Source: Cellulomonas denverensis (GTDB lineage: Bacteria; Actinomycetota; Actinomycetes; Actinomycetales; Cellulomonadaceae). Taken from it: 64,000 bases of DNA. The DNA lies in NCBI RefSeq assembly GCF_012396125.1, contig NZ_JAAXOX010000005.1:124001-188000 (forward strand), written 5' to 3'. Numbering within the stretch: the first letter of the stretch is position 1; each line of letters begins with the position of its first letter. The notes below the pieces were generated by a model that searched no databases, was not told the origin of the DNA, and worked only from the letters and a program-made list of their open reading frames with translations. A program made the translations under genes and the position numbers. Below, piece after piece: positions 36,205 through 44,705 of the stretch.

Positions 36205-37565
36205 GTCCTGCCGCCGGCCCGGGGCGGCCGGTCCCGGGCCGGGTGATGCTGGACGACGTCCCGATGACGCCGTTCCTGAAGCGGGTGACGGCCTTCTCCG
36301 CCGGTGGCCCGTTCCTGGACGGGTACGTGCTGTCGATCATCGGGGTGGCGCTGATCCAGCTCACCCCGGCCCTGGACCTGGACGCCGGGTGGACCGCGCT
36401 GGTCGGCGCGGCCGCCCTGGTCGGGCTGTTCCTGGGCACCTCGGTCGGCGGGTACCTGACCGACCGGATCGGCCGCAAGCGGATGTTCGTGATCGACATC
36501 GTCGGGATCGGCGCGATCTCGATCGCCACGGCCTTCGTCGGGGCGCCCTGGCAGCTGGTGCTGGCCCGGTTCGCGATCGGGATCGTGATCGGCGCCGACT
36601 ACCCGATCGCCACCTCGCTGGTCGCGGAGTTCACCCCGCGGCGCCACCGGGCGGTGTCGATGGGGCTGATCGCGGCCGCCTGGTACCTGGGCGCGAATGT
36701 CGCGTACCTGGTCGGCTACCTGCTGCTGGACGTCGAGGGCGGCTGGCGCTGGATGCTGGCCTCGGCGGTGGTGCCCTGCCTGGTGATCCTGATCGGCCGG
36801 TGGGACATCCCGGAGTCGCCGCGCTGGCTGTCCCGGCGCGGCCGGGTGACCGAGGCCCGGGAGATCGTGCACCGGGTGCTCGGCGCGGATGTCGAACTGG
36901 AGCCCGAGGCGACCGACACGGTGTCCTACGCGACGCTGTTCCGCCGCGGCTACCTGGGCAAGGTGGTGTTCGTCGGGACGATCTGGTTGTGCCAGGCGGT
37001 GCCGATGTTCGCCATCTACACCTATGGGCCGCAGATCATGACCGAGCTCGGCTTCGGCGAGCGGCAGATCGCCACTCTGGGCGAGATCGTGATCGGCACG
37101 TTCTTCCTGATCGGCTGCATCCCGGCGATGTACTGGGCGAACTCCTGGGGCCGCCGGCGGCTGCTGATCGTGAGCTTCGCGATCATGACCGCCGCCCTGG
37201 GCCTGCTCGGGCTGATCGGCGCCCCGGCGATGCTGGTCGTGATCGGCTGCCTGGGGCTGTACGCCTTCTTCTCCGGCGGCCCGGGCAACCTGCAGTGGCT
37301 GTACCCGAACGAGCTGTTCCCGACCGAGATCCGCGCCTCGGCGGTGGGGGCCGCGATGGCCTTCAGCCGGATCGGGACCGTCATCTCCACCTACGTGCTG
37401 CCGGGCTTCCTGCTGGCCCGTGGCACCCAGGCCACCATGCTGGCCGGCGCCGCGATCTCCGGCCTCGGCCTGCTGGTGTCCGTGTTGTTCGCCCCGGAGA
37501 CCCGGGGCCTGACGCTGACCGAATCGGCCGCCTTGCCGCTCGGTCGAAGGAAGAGGACCACGTGA
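36201..37565 (+). CDS. MFS transporter, metabolite:H+ symporter type
   Basis: About 454 residues with twelve predicted membrane segments. Motifs: GGPFLDGYVLSIIGVAL in helix 1, GYLTDRIGRKRMFVIDIVG in the helix 2-3 loop, VIGADYPIATSLVAEFTPRR in helix 4-5, and RWDIPESPRWLSRRGR before the central loop. These are sugar-porter and aromatic-acid-symporter features, and the latter transport organic acids or betaines with protons. It is the second carrier in this operon, so uptake and product export may be separate. GTG at 36201 overlaps the hydratase stop (GTGA); a GTG two codons earlier is possible. Confidence 0.86.
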   Translation: MSPAAGPGRPVPGRVMLDDVPMTPFLKRVTAFSAGGPFLDGYVLSIIGVALIQLTPALDLDAGWTALVGAAALVGLFLGTSVGGYLTDRIGRKRMFVIDIVGIGAISIATAFVGAPWQLVLARFAIGIVIGADYPIATSLVAEFTPRRHRAVSMGLIAAAWYLGANVAYLVGYLLLDVEGGWRWMLASAVVPCLVILIGRWDIPESPRWLSRRGRVTEAREIVHRVLGADVELEPEATDTVSYATLFRRGYLGKVVFVGTIWLCQAVPMFAIYTYGPQIMTELGFGERQIATLGEIVIGTFFLIGCIPAMYWANSWGRRRLLIVSFAIMTAALGLLGLIGAPAMLVVIGCLGLYAFFSGGPGNLQWLYPNELFPTEIRASAVGAAMAFSRIGTVISTYVLPGFLLARGTQATMLAGAAISGLGLLVSVLFAPETRGLTLTESAALPLGRRKRTT

Positions 37566-38332
37566 AGATCGTCGTTGCCTACAAGTGGGCCCCGAACCCG
37601 CAGGACGCGAGTGTCGGCGCCGACGGCGTCGTGGACTGGGGCCGGGCCAAGCCCGCGGTCTCCGAGTACGACCCGGTCGCGGTCGAGCTCGGCCGGGTGC
37701 TGGCCGACGCCACCGGGGCCGAACTGATCGGGATCAGCGTGGGCGGTGCGGACGCCGGGTCGCCGATGGCCCGCAAGGCCGCGCTCTCCCGCGGCCTGGA
37801 CCGCGCGGTGATCCTCGCCGACGACGCGCTCGCCGGCGCCGACACCACCCGGACCGGGCTGGCGCTGGCGGCGCTGGTGCAGCGGATCGGCGACGTCGAC
37901 CTGGTGCTGACCGGGGACTCCTCGGTGGACGTCGGGGCGCAGCTGGTGCCGGCCGTGCTGGCCGGGGCGCTCGGCTGGCCGGCCCTGACCGGGGTGACCG
38001 CGGTGTCCGGCGCTGCCGGGTCGCTGACCGTGGAGCGCGGTCACGACGGCGGCAGCCAGACCCTGGCCCTGACCGGTCCGGCGGTGCTGGCGGTCGCCGC
38101 CGACGCCGTCCAGCCCCGGGTACCGGGAATGAAGGACATCCTGGCCGCCGGCAAGCGGCCCGCCGAGGTGCTGGACACCGCCGCGGTGCCGGTGCCGCCC
38201 GGTGCGGTGCAGGTGATCGCCACCGCGCCGCCGGAGCTGAAGGCCCGCCGCGGGCAGGTCATCGACGCCGCCGATCCCGCCGCCGCTGCGGCCGAGCTGG
38301 TGGCGGCCCTGCGCGCCGACGCCGTCATCTGA
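37562..38332 (+). CDS. fixA: FixA electron-transfer flavoprotein beta-type subunit
   Basis: 256 residues. ETF-beta fold: MKIVVAYKWAPNPQDASVG, KPAVSEYDPVAVELG and LTGDSSVDVGAQLVPAVLAG with the AMP/FAD-contacting segment; PRVPGMKDILAAGKRP near residue 180. With FixB it forms the flavoprotein heterodimer that donates electrons to CaiA-type reductases in E. coli; in diazotrophs FixABCX carries out flavin-based electron bifurcation. No nif genes are in sight, so the cai-type role fits. GTG start inside the transporter stop (GTGA). Confidence 0.93.
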   Translation: MKIVVAYKWAPNPQDASVGADGVVDWGRAKPAVSEYDPVAVELGRVLADATGAELIGISVGGADAGSPMARKAALSRGLDRAVILADDALAGADTTRTGLALAALVQRIGDVDLVLTGDSSVDVGAQLVPAVLAGALGWPALTGVTAVSGAAGSLTVERGHDGGSQTLALTGPAVLAVAADAVQPRVPGMKDILAAGKRPAEVLDTAAVPVPPGAVQVIATAPPELKARRGQVIDAADPAAAAAELVAALRADAVI

Positions 38333-38346
38333 GGGAGACGAAGGAC

Positions 38347-39243
38347 ATGAGCACGATCATCCTGACCGCGGGCGACGCCCGGATCTCCGCGCTGGTCGAG
38401 CGCGCCGACGCACCGGTGACCGCCCTGGTGGTGGGCGACCGCGCCGCCGCCGACGCGGTGGCCGCCGTGCCCGGACTGGACGCGGTGCACTGGCTGCCGC
38501 TGCCCGAGGGCGTGCCCGCCGAGGCCGCCGCCCCGGCCGTGGCCGCTGCGGTGGCCGCCACCCCGCCTGCCCTGGTGCTCGCCGCCGGCCGGCCCGCCGA
38601 GCGGGTGCTCGCCGGTGCGGTCGCCGCTCGGCTGGGCGCCCCGGCCTTCACCGAGGTGGCCGAGCTGCGGGTGGAGGGCGACACGGTGCAGCTGACCCGG
38701 TCGGTGGCCGGCGGGATCGCCCGCAGCACCGAGCAGGTCACCGGCACCGCCGTGGTGATCGGCGACGGCGGACCGGCGGCCACCGGCGGCAGTGCCCCGG
38801 TGACCGAGATCGAGGGCGCCCCGGCGACCGGTGTGACCATCACCGCCACCAGCCCGGCCGAGCGGGCCGCGGTGGACCTGGGCAAGGCCGGCCGGATCGT
38901 GTCGGCCGGCCGCGGGGTCAAGGCCCGCGAGGACCTGGCCCTGGTCGAGGCACTGGCCACCGCGCTGGACGCCGAGCTCGCCTGTTCCCGGCCGCTGGCC
39001 GAGGGCGTGGGCTGGTTCAGCCACGACCGGTACGTCGGCGTCACCGGCCAGCGGGTCGCCCCGGCGCTGTACCTGGCGGTCGGCATCTCCGGCCAGTTGC
39101 AGCACACCGTCGGCGCCCGCGGGGCCGGCACCGTGGTCGCGATCAACTCCGACCCGGCCTGCCCGTACTTCGCCGAGGCGGACTACTGCCTGGTCGGTGA
39201 CCTGTACCAGATCGTCCCGGCGCTCACCGAGGCACTGTCGTGA
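38347..39243 (+). CDS. fixB: FixB electron-transfer flavoprotein alpha-type subunit
   Basis: 298 residues, somewhat shorter than typical FixB (about 313). The N-terminal half is Ala-rich and divergent. The C-terminal FAD domain is clear: RPLAEGVGWFSHDRYVGVTG cut at 20, then APALYLAVGISGQLQHTVG, TVVAINSDPACPYFAEADY and GDLYQIVPALTEAL. FAD bound here receives electrons for the acyl-CoA reductase. It lies 14 bp after fixA, with a GAGGGAGACGAAGG ribosome site, and overlaps fixC by four bases. Confidence 0.92.
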   Translation: MSTIILTAGDARISALVERADAPVTALVVGDRAAADAVAAVPGLDAVHWLPLPEGVPAEAAAPAVAAAVAATPPALVLAAGRPAERVLAGAVAARLGAPAFTEVAELRVEGDTVQLTRSVAGGIARSTEQVTGTAVVIGDGGPAATGGSAPVTEIEGAPATGVTITATSPAERAAVDLGKAGRIVSAGRGVKAREDLALVEALATALDAELACSRPLAEGVGWFSHDRYVGVTGQRVAPALYLAVGISGQLQHTVGARGAGTVVAINSDPACPYFAEADYCLVGDLYQIVPALTEALS

Positions 39244-40538
39244 CCGACGTCGAGTCGGACTTCGACGTCATCGTGGTCGGCGCGGGCATCGCCGGCTGCG
39301 TCACCGCCTACCGGCTGGCCCAGCAGGGCCGGTCGGTGGCGCTGATCGAACGTGGCGTCGCCCCGGGGTCGAAGAACCTCTCCGGCGGGGTGTTCTACTG
39401 CCGGGTGATGGAGCAGGTGTTCCCGGACTTCCTGGACCGGGCGCCGGTGGAGCGCCGGATCACCCGGAACGTGATCCAGTTCCTGAACGCCGACTCCGCG
39501 GTGGCGGTCGACTACCGGGACCCGCGGCTGGCCGAGCCGGTCAACGGGGTCACCGTGCTGCGGGCCAAGCTGGATGCCTGGCTCGGCGAACAGTGCGAGG
39601 AGGCCGGGGTCGACCTGCTGGCCGGGGTCAAGGTCGACGAGGTGCTCCGCGAGGACGACCGGATCGTCGGCATCCGGGCGGGGGAGGAGGAGCTGCGCGC
39701 CCGGGTGGTGGTCGCCGCCGACGGGGTCAACTCCTTCCTGTCCCGGGCCGCCGGCCTGCGGAAGAAGGAGCCCACCCACCACCTCGCGCTCGGGGTGAAG
39801 GCGGTGGTCTCGCTGCCCGCCGCCACCATCCAGGAACGGTTCGGCGTCGGACCCGACGAGGGCGCCGCCTATGCGGTGGTCGGCGACTGCACCCGCGGGA
39901 TCGGCGGGGGCGGCTTCCTCTACACCAACCGGGACTCGCTCTCGATCGGGGTGGTGCTCCGGCTGGACGACCTGGTCGCGAAGGGTGCCGACTCGGCCGA
40001 GATCTTCGACCACTTCCTGACCCACCCGGCGATCGCCCCGCTGCTGGAGGGTGGCGAGATCGCCGAGTACGGCAGCCACCTGGTCGCCGAGGGCGGCCTG
40101 GCCATGCTGGGCCAGATCGTCACCCACGGGATGGTGGTGGTCGGGGACGCCGCCGGGCTCACCCTGAACACCGGGCTGACCGTGCGCGGGATGGACCTGG
40201 CCGCGGCCTCCGGGATCGCCGCCTCGGACGCGATCGGCGCGGCGCTGGACGCCGGCGACGTCAGTGCCACCGGGCTCGCGGCCTACCGGGAGGCGCTGAT
40301 GGCGTCCTTCGCCGGGCAGGACCTGCAGACCTACGCCAAGGCGCCCGCCTTCCTGGAGAGGGAACGGATGTACCACGACTACGGCACGCTGCTCGGCGAC
40401 ATCCTGCACCGGGTGTTCGACCACGACCTCAGCCCGCGCCGGCCCCTGCTGAAGACGGCCCGGGCGGAGCTGAAGAAGTCGCCGGTCACCCTGCGCGACC
40501 TGGTCTCCGACGGACTGGCGGGGGTGCGGGCACTGTGA
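39240..40538 (+). CDS. fixC: FixC flavoprotein (ETF:quinone oxidoreductase-like)
   Basis: 432 residues. FAD-binding GAGIAGCVTAYRLAQQGRSV at residues 14-33, a GSKNLSGGVFY segment typical of FixC/ETF-QO, and a second FAD contact in GMVVVGDAAGLTLNTGLTVR. With FixX it connects the FixAB flavoprotein to the quinone pool or, in bifurcating systems, to quinone and ferredoxin. Length matches E. coli FixC (428). No obvious membrane anchor except a mildly hydrophobic C-terminal region. GTG start in the fixB stop (GTGA). Confidence 0.94.
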   Translation: MTDVESDFDVIVVGAGIAGCVTAYRLAQQGRSVALIERGVAPGSKNLSGGVFYCRVMEQVFPDFLDRAPVERRITRNVIQFLNADSAVAVDYRDPRLAEPVNGVTVLRAKLDAWLGEQCEEAGVDLLAGVKVDEVLREDDRIVGIRAGEEELRARVVVAADGVNSFLSRAAGLRKKEPTHHLALGVKAVVSLPAATIQERFGVGPDEGAAYAVVGDCTRGIGGGGFLYTNRDSLSIGVVLRLDDLVAKGADSAEIFDHFLTHPAIAPLLEGGEIAEYGSHLVAEGGLAMLGQIVTHGMVVVGDAAGLTLNTGLTVRGMDLAAASGIAASDAIGAALDAGDVSATGLAAYREALMASFAGQDLQTYAKAPAFLERERMYHDYGTLLGDILHRVFDHDLSPRRPLLKTARAELKKSPVTLRDLVSDGLAGVRAL

Positions 40539-40822
40539 AGCTGCACCAGATCCCCGACCGGCTCGCCGCGAACTCCTACCTGACCGACGAGGAGGAGTCG
40601 CACATCCGGATCGACCAGGAGCTCGCGCGCTCCACCGGCACCGGCGACCGGATCATCGCGGTCTGCCCGGCCAAGGTCTACACCCGGGAGGCGGACGGCA
40701 CGATCAGCGCCGAGTACGCCGCCTGCTTCGAGTGCGGCGCCTGCCTGGCGGTCGCCGACCCGGGGGCACTGAGCTGGCGATACCCGCGCGGCGGCATGGG
40801 TATCGCCTTCCGGGAGGGCTGA
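40535..40822 (+). CDS. fixX: FixX ferredoxin-like protein
   Basis: 95 residues. Four Cys fit one [4Fe-4S] cluster: AVCPAKVY and AACFECGACLAV. The end WRYPRGGMGIAFREG matches the FixX tail (YPRGxxGVxFRxG). It passes electrons with FixC. Last gene of the operon, followed after 14 bp by a strong bidirectional hairpin. GTG start within the fixC stop. Confidence 0.95.
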   Translation: MKLHQIPDRLAANSYLTDEEESHIRIDQELARSTGTGDRIIAVCPAKVYTREADGTISAEYAACFECGACLAVADPGALSWRYPRGGMGIAFREG

Positions 40823-40836
40823 GGTCGTTCCGGACG

Positions 40837-40874
40837 CAGCGGGTGGGGTCTCGTGATGGTGACCCCACCCGCTG
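40837..40874. terminator. Bidirectional terminator between fixX and the LAL regulator
   Basis: A perfect 14-bp stem, CAGCGGGTGGGGTC with GACCCCACCCGCTG, closes a 10-nt loop between two convergent genes. Confidence 0.8.
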
Positions 40875-40881
40875 TCGCGTG

Positions 40882-43230
40882 TCAGCGGATGGTGCAGGTC
40901 AGCCAGGTCCGGGCGGCCTTGGCCAGGCCCTCGCGACTGTTCACCCCGACCTTCCGGCAGGCGGACAGGATGTGGTGCTCGACGGTCCGGGCGGACAGCA
41001 CCATCCGGGTCGCGATCTCCGGCGAGGACAGGCCTCGGGCGACCAGCACCGCCACCTCGCGCTCGCGGGAGGTCAGCCGCACCGCCCGGTCGAAGGGCAG
41101 GAACAGCCCGCACAGGTCCCGGCCGCGCAAGCCGCCCTGGCTCCAGGCGGTGTCCGCCCGCTCGGTCGCCGCGGCCGGCTGGCCCTCGGCGATCAACCGG
41201 ACCGCCCGCGCCACCGCGGCCCGCACGGCGAACTGGCGCAGCCCGGCCCGGCGCAGCACCGGCTCCAGCTCGGCCAGCCGCTCCGGGCAGCCCGCGGCCA
41301 CGGCGGTCGCGTACTCGGCCAGGTGCCGCAGCAGTGGGGCGTCGGGGCAGCGCTCGGCGGCCTCGACCAGCACGGCGGCGCGCTCGGTGTCGGGGAACCG
41401 GTCCACCGCCAGCACCCCGGCCAGGATGCCGGCGGGCAGGTAGCCGCGGTCCAGGCGCTCCCGGGCCACCTGCCAGATCTCCTCGGCGGTCTCGGCCGCC
41501 ACCGCCGGGTCGTCGTCGTCCCGGATCAGGGCGCCGATCAGCTGGGTCGCCTGGTACGGGTGCGGGCCGGGACGCGGGTCCATCGACCGGGCCTGGATGC
41601 CCAGCGAGGCGGCGAAGTCGGCCCGGCCCTGCCAGGTGGTCGCCTCCGCGGCCAGTGCCACCAGGCCGACCACCAGCTCCGGCTCCTGCGGGCAGGCGGT
41701 GGGCAGGCTGAGCGCGTCGCAGACCAGCCGGTCCAGTTCCATCGCCCGGCCGAGCACCGCCAGCGCCAGCCCGGCCACGGTCGAATGCGCCATCAGGGCC
41801 ACCGGGTCCAGCTCCTGCCGGGCCCGTTCGACCTCGGCCAGCGCCAGCCGCGCGGAGCGTTCCACCTCGCAGGAGTAGAGCAGGGCGAGGCCGTGCGCGG
41901 TCCCGGCCACCCGGCGGGCGCGGGCCCGGGCGGGGTGGAAGCCGGCCAGCAGCTCCAGTGCGGCGCCCACCCGGCCGGTGGCGACCAGGTGCTCGGCCTC
42001 CCGGGCGCGGGCCAGTTCGGCATCCGGGGCGTCCACCTGGTCCTCGGTCAGCCCCGCAGCCTCCAGCACGGTGGACACCTCGTGCGGCCGGGCATGGGTC
42101 AGCCGCATCGCCTCGACCAGCTCGGTCGCCGGCACCGGGTCGGTGCGGTCGGCCTGCCACTCGCGCATCAGCTCGGTCCGGCGCTCGGACCAGTGCGCGG
42201 CGAACAGCCGGCTGACCACCGGGGCGACCACCCGGCTCTCCACCGGCATCCGCGCGCTGCCCTGTCCGGCCCGGATCCCGGCCACCCGCCCGGTGGCGCG
42301 CAGCGAGCGGGTCACCGAGGTCTCGTGCACCAGGTAGTCGCCGACCACCGGCGGGAACACGCCCACCAGGGTGCGGTCGCCGTCGGAGACCACCTGGACC
42401 AGTCCGGCGTCGTCCAGCGCGGTCAGCCGGTCCACGCCGACCAGTTCCCCGGCGGTCTCCAGCGAGACGGTCCCGGCGAAGGCCAGCAGAGTGAGCGCTT
42501 CCCGGGCGTCGTCGTCCAGATCGGTCAGGAAGGGTTCCACGGTCTGGGACAGCGGGCTGGTCCACAGGTCGCCCCGGGCCACCCACAGTCCGTCCCGCAA
42601 CACCAGGCGGTTCTCCCGCCGCGCGGTGTCCACCAGCGCCTCCACCAGCCCGGGCAGGCCGCCGGAGGCCGAGGCGATCCGGGCGACCGCGCTCGGCTCC
42701 ACCCCGCGCCCGAGCATGGAGTGCAGCAGGCGGTGCACCCCGTCGAAGGGCAGCGGGCCCAGGTCCACCCGGGCGGCCGGGCGCAGCTCGTCGGTGAGCG
42801 TGGCCGGGGCGTGGTCGGGCCGGCCCGCGGTGACCACCCGGGTGCGCAACCGGGCCTGTACCGCCAGGATCGCCGCCATCGAGGTGGCGTCCAGCTCGTC
42901 GGCGTCGTCCACCAGCAGGGCGGAGGCCGGCGAGGCCAGCAGCCCGGCCAGCCCGTCCACCGCCGAGGTGAGCATGGTCAGGGGCTGCGGGGTGCTCGCC
43001 ACCGGGACACCGGCCACCGCCAGCGCGCCGAGCGGCCGGTCCCGCAGCGCCCGCATCCCGCGGACCGCCACCACCGAGATGCCCAGCCCGGCCAGCCGGT
43101 CGGTGACCTGGCCGAGCACCGCGCTGCGGCCCGAGCCGCGCAACCCGGTGATGTGGACGTGGGTGCCGTCCTGCAGATAACCGACGATCCGCGCGACATG
43201 GTCGGGGTGCAGCACGACGTCGTCTCTCAC
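40882..43230 (-). CDS. Large LuxR-family ATPase regulator (LAL type)
   Basis: 782 residues. The N-terminal STAND-type ATPase has the P-loop GLRGSGRSAVLG near residues 29-40 and a Walker B-like ALLVDDADELD. A long helical, TPR-like middle follows. The C-terminal LuxR helix-turn-helix is RLTSREREVAVLVARGLSSP then IATRMVLSARTVEHHILSACRKVG. LAL proteins typically activate catabolic or secondary-metabolism genes on binding an inducer. It faces the end of the cai/fix operon, so control of that operon is possible but not shown. Its GTG lies six bases after TAGGTT, suggesting a leaderless mRNA. Confidence 0.9.
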   Translation of the reverse strand: MRDDVVLHPDHVARIVGYLQDGTHVHITGLRGSGRSAVLGQVTDRLAGLGISVVAVRGMRALRDRPLGALAVAGVPVASTPQPLTMLTSAVDGLAGLLASPASALLVDDADELDATSMAAILAVQARLRTRVVTAGRPDHAPATLTDELRPAARVDLGPLPFDGVHRLLHSMLGRGVEPSAVARIASASGGLPGLVEALVDTARRENRLVLRDGLWVARGDLWTSPLSQTVEPFLTDLDDDAREALTLLAFAGTVSLETAGELVGVDRLTALDDAGLVQVVSDGDRTLVGVFPPVVGDYLVHETSVTRSLRATGRVAGIRAGQGSARMPVESRVVAPVVSRLFAAHWSERRTELMREWQADRTDPVPATELVEAMRLTHARPHEVSTVLEAAGLTEDQVDAPDAELARAREAEHLVATGRVGAALELLAGFHPARARARRVAGTAHGLALLYSCEVERSARLALAEVERARQELDPVALMAHSTVAGLALAVLGRAMELDRLVCDALSLPTACPQEPELVVGLVALAAEATTWQGRADFAASLGIQARSMDPRPGPHPYQATQLIGALIRDDDDPAVAAETAEEIWQVARERLDRGYLPAGILAGVLAVDRFPDTERAAVLVEAAERCPDAPLLRHLAEYATAVAAGCPERLAELEPVLRRAGLRQFAVRAAVARAVRLIAEGQPAAATERADTAWSQGGLRGRDLCGLFLPFDRAVRLTSREREVAVLVARGLSSPEIATRMVLSARTVEHHILSACRKVGVNSREGLAKAARTWLTCTIR

Positions 43231-43236
43231 CCGGCC

Positions 43237-43242
43237 AACCTA
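43237..43242 (-). promoter_or_regulatory. Leaderless-type -10 box of the LAL regulator
   Basis: TAGGTT on the minus strand is six bases from the GTG. Confidence 0.5.
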
Positions 43243-43307
43243 ACGGCGCGCCGGGCCCGGGAAACGAGGCCTAAGTCCCCATCCGGTACAGACCTGGGGC
43301 TGCGGGC

Positions 43308-43793
43308 TCAGCCGAGTTCGGAGGTGCCCAGGTACAGGTGCAGCACCGGCACGTGCAGCTCCTCGCGCGCCCGGGAGGCCCAGTCCTGATGGAAGGTGTC
43401 CTCCAGCGCGTGCGGGTAGGTCGCCACCACGACCTCGCGGGCCCCGGTCTCGGTCAGGGCGGCGCGCAGGGCGGGCAGCGGGTCGTCGTCGACCACGGTG
43501 CCGGTCGCCGATGCCCCGGCGGCGTCGAGCGCCTCCAGCGACGCGGAGAGCTGCTCGGCGGCGGTCGCGGTGGCCCGCTCCGGTGCGGGCTCGCGGCCCA
43601 GCACGGTGTCCAGTGCCTCGCGCAGCTCGCCCAGGCTCAGCTGGTCGACCAGCGACACCAGCACGTTGCGCTCGGTGTCCGCGGGCACCAGCACCCGGTA
43701 GGCCAGCTGCTCGTCGCCGTGCAGGGAGAGGATGTGCGCCACATCCGCCGAGGTCAGGGTGTCCTCTGTCAGGACCAGGATCGTGTCGGTCAC
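43308..43793 (-). CDS. Conserved hypothetical protein, possibly universal-stress-like
   Basis: 161 residues. A beta strand TDTILVLTEDTL opens the protein; a helical, Glu/Ala-rich middle is followed by REVVVATYPHAL and a late VPVLHLYLG strand. The overall alternation suggests a Rossmann-like or universal-stress-like fold, but there is no clear nucleotide motif (GxxGxnGS is absent). Function unknown. GTG at 43793 overlaps the stop of the pyrimidine-reductase-type gene (GTGA); earlier parts of the open frame are antisense to nothing known but lack coding character. Confidence 0.65.
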   Translation of the reverse strand: MTDTILVLTEDTLTSADVAHILSLHGDEQLAYRVLVPADTERNVLVSLVDQLSLGELREALDTVLGREPAPERATATAAEQLSASLEALDAAGASATGTVVDDDPLPALRAALTETGAREVVVATYPHALEDTFHQDWASRAREELHVPVLHLYLGTSELG

Positions 43794-44593
43794 GAGTCCG
43801 AGCCTAGCCGTCCGGGCCGCAGCAGCCACCGGCCGAGCAGCATCCCGTCGCTGTGCAGCAGGTGCGCCGGGCTGGCGGCGATGGTGGGGGCCAGCCAGTC
43901 CAGGGTGTGCACCGGGCGGACCCCCGGCCCGCCGGTCAGCACCGGGCTGGTGCTCAGGCACAGCTCGTCGACCAGTCCGGCGGCGGTCAGGTCGCCCAGC
44001 AGCCGGGGACCGCCCTCGGCCAGCACCCGGGTCAGGCCCCGCGCCGCCAGCGCGTCCAGGGCGGCGGCCAGGTCCACGGTGGTGTCCCCGGCGACGATCA
44101 GCCGCTCCGGGTCCAGATCGCCCAGCCGGGGGTTGCTCGCCACGGTCACCACGTAGGGGCGGTCCTCGGCGGGCACGTCCCGCAGCTTCTCCGGCAGCTC
44201 GCCGGTGCGGGTGACCAGCGCGATCGGCAGCCGCTCGTCCTGGCCGCGCTCGGCCCGCGCCGCCCGCAGGTCCGCCGGCACCCGCAGCGGGCCGTAGCCC
44301 TCGTCCCGGGCGGTCCCGGCGCCGACCAGCACCACGTCCGCCACCGAGCGCTGCACCCGGAACGCCCGCCAGTCCGCCGGGCCGTTGATGCTCCGGGACC
44401 GGCCGTCCGGCCCCTGCGCCGAGCCGTCCAGGGTGGCGATCATGTTCGCCCGCACCGCGGTGCTCCGGCCCGGCCGGGGTGCCGGGTGGGCGTAGAACGC
44501 GCGCAGCACCGGCTCACCGGGTGTGGGCTCCAGGCGCTCCCCGGCGCGCTCGGCGGGCAGCAGGATGTCGAGGGTCGGCAGCTCGGGGGGCAT
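43790..44593 (-). CDS. Pyrimidine-reductase/dihydrofolate-reductase-fold protein (RibD C-terminal type)
   Basis: 267 residues. RibD_C domain: RANMIATLDGSAQGPDGRSR at residues 46-65, VLVGAGTARDEGYGPLRVP (NADPH-binding), a GLTRVLAEGGPRLLGDLTAAG segment cut by family spacing, and ELCLSTSPVLTG. Such proteins reduce the ribosyl group of a riboflavin precursor with NADPH, but many actinobacterial stand-alone copies have unknown substrates. No other rib genes are near. The ATG is six bases from TACCCT, so the mRNA is probably leaderless. Confidence 0.85.
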   Translation of the reverse strand: MPPELPTLDILLPAERAGERLEPTPGEPVLRAFYAHPAPRPGRSTAVRANMIATLDGSAQGPDGRSRSINGPADWRAFRVQRSVADVVLVGAGTARDEGYGPLRVPADLRAARAERGQDERLPIALVTRTGELPEKLRDVPAEDRPYVVTVASNPRLGDLDPERLIVAGDTTVDLAAALDALAARGLTRVLAEGGPRLLGDLTAAGLVDELCLSTSPVLTGGPGVRPVHTLDWLAPTIAASPAHLLHSDGMLLGRWLLRPGRLGSDS

Positions 44594-44599
44594 GGGCCG

Positions 44600-44605
44600 A
44601 GGGTA
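44600..44605 (-). promoter_or_regulatory. Leaderless-type -10 box of the pyrimidine-reductase-type gene
   Basis: TACCCT on the minus strand is six bases from the ATG. Confidence 0.5.
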
Positions 44606-44691
44606 CGGCGGATCGCAGGAGGTCCGCAGGCCGGGGCGCCGACCGGGTTCCGGTGGTCGGCCGTGCTGTCGCCCGCAGGGCCGTCGGCGCT

Positions 44692-44697
44692 TAGGCT
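44692..44697 (+). promoter_or_regulatory. Leaderless-type -10 box of the zapE-like gene
   Basis: TAGGCT is eight bases before the GTG at 44706, with no ribosome site. Confidence 0.45.
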
Positions 44698-44705
44698 GTC
44701 CGCCC

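Noticed and set aside
29266-40822. Nitrogen-fixation function for the fixABCX genes.
   Set aside because: No nif genes are nearby and the operon contains caiA, caiB and caiC, so the carnitine-type role fits better.
43790-44593. Riboflavin biosynthesis assignment (ribD) for the pyrimidine-reductase-type gene.
   Set aside because: There is no deaminase domain and no rib neighbours; only the reductase fold is supported.
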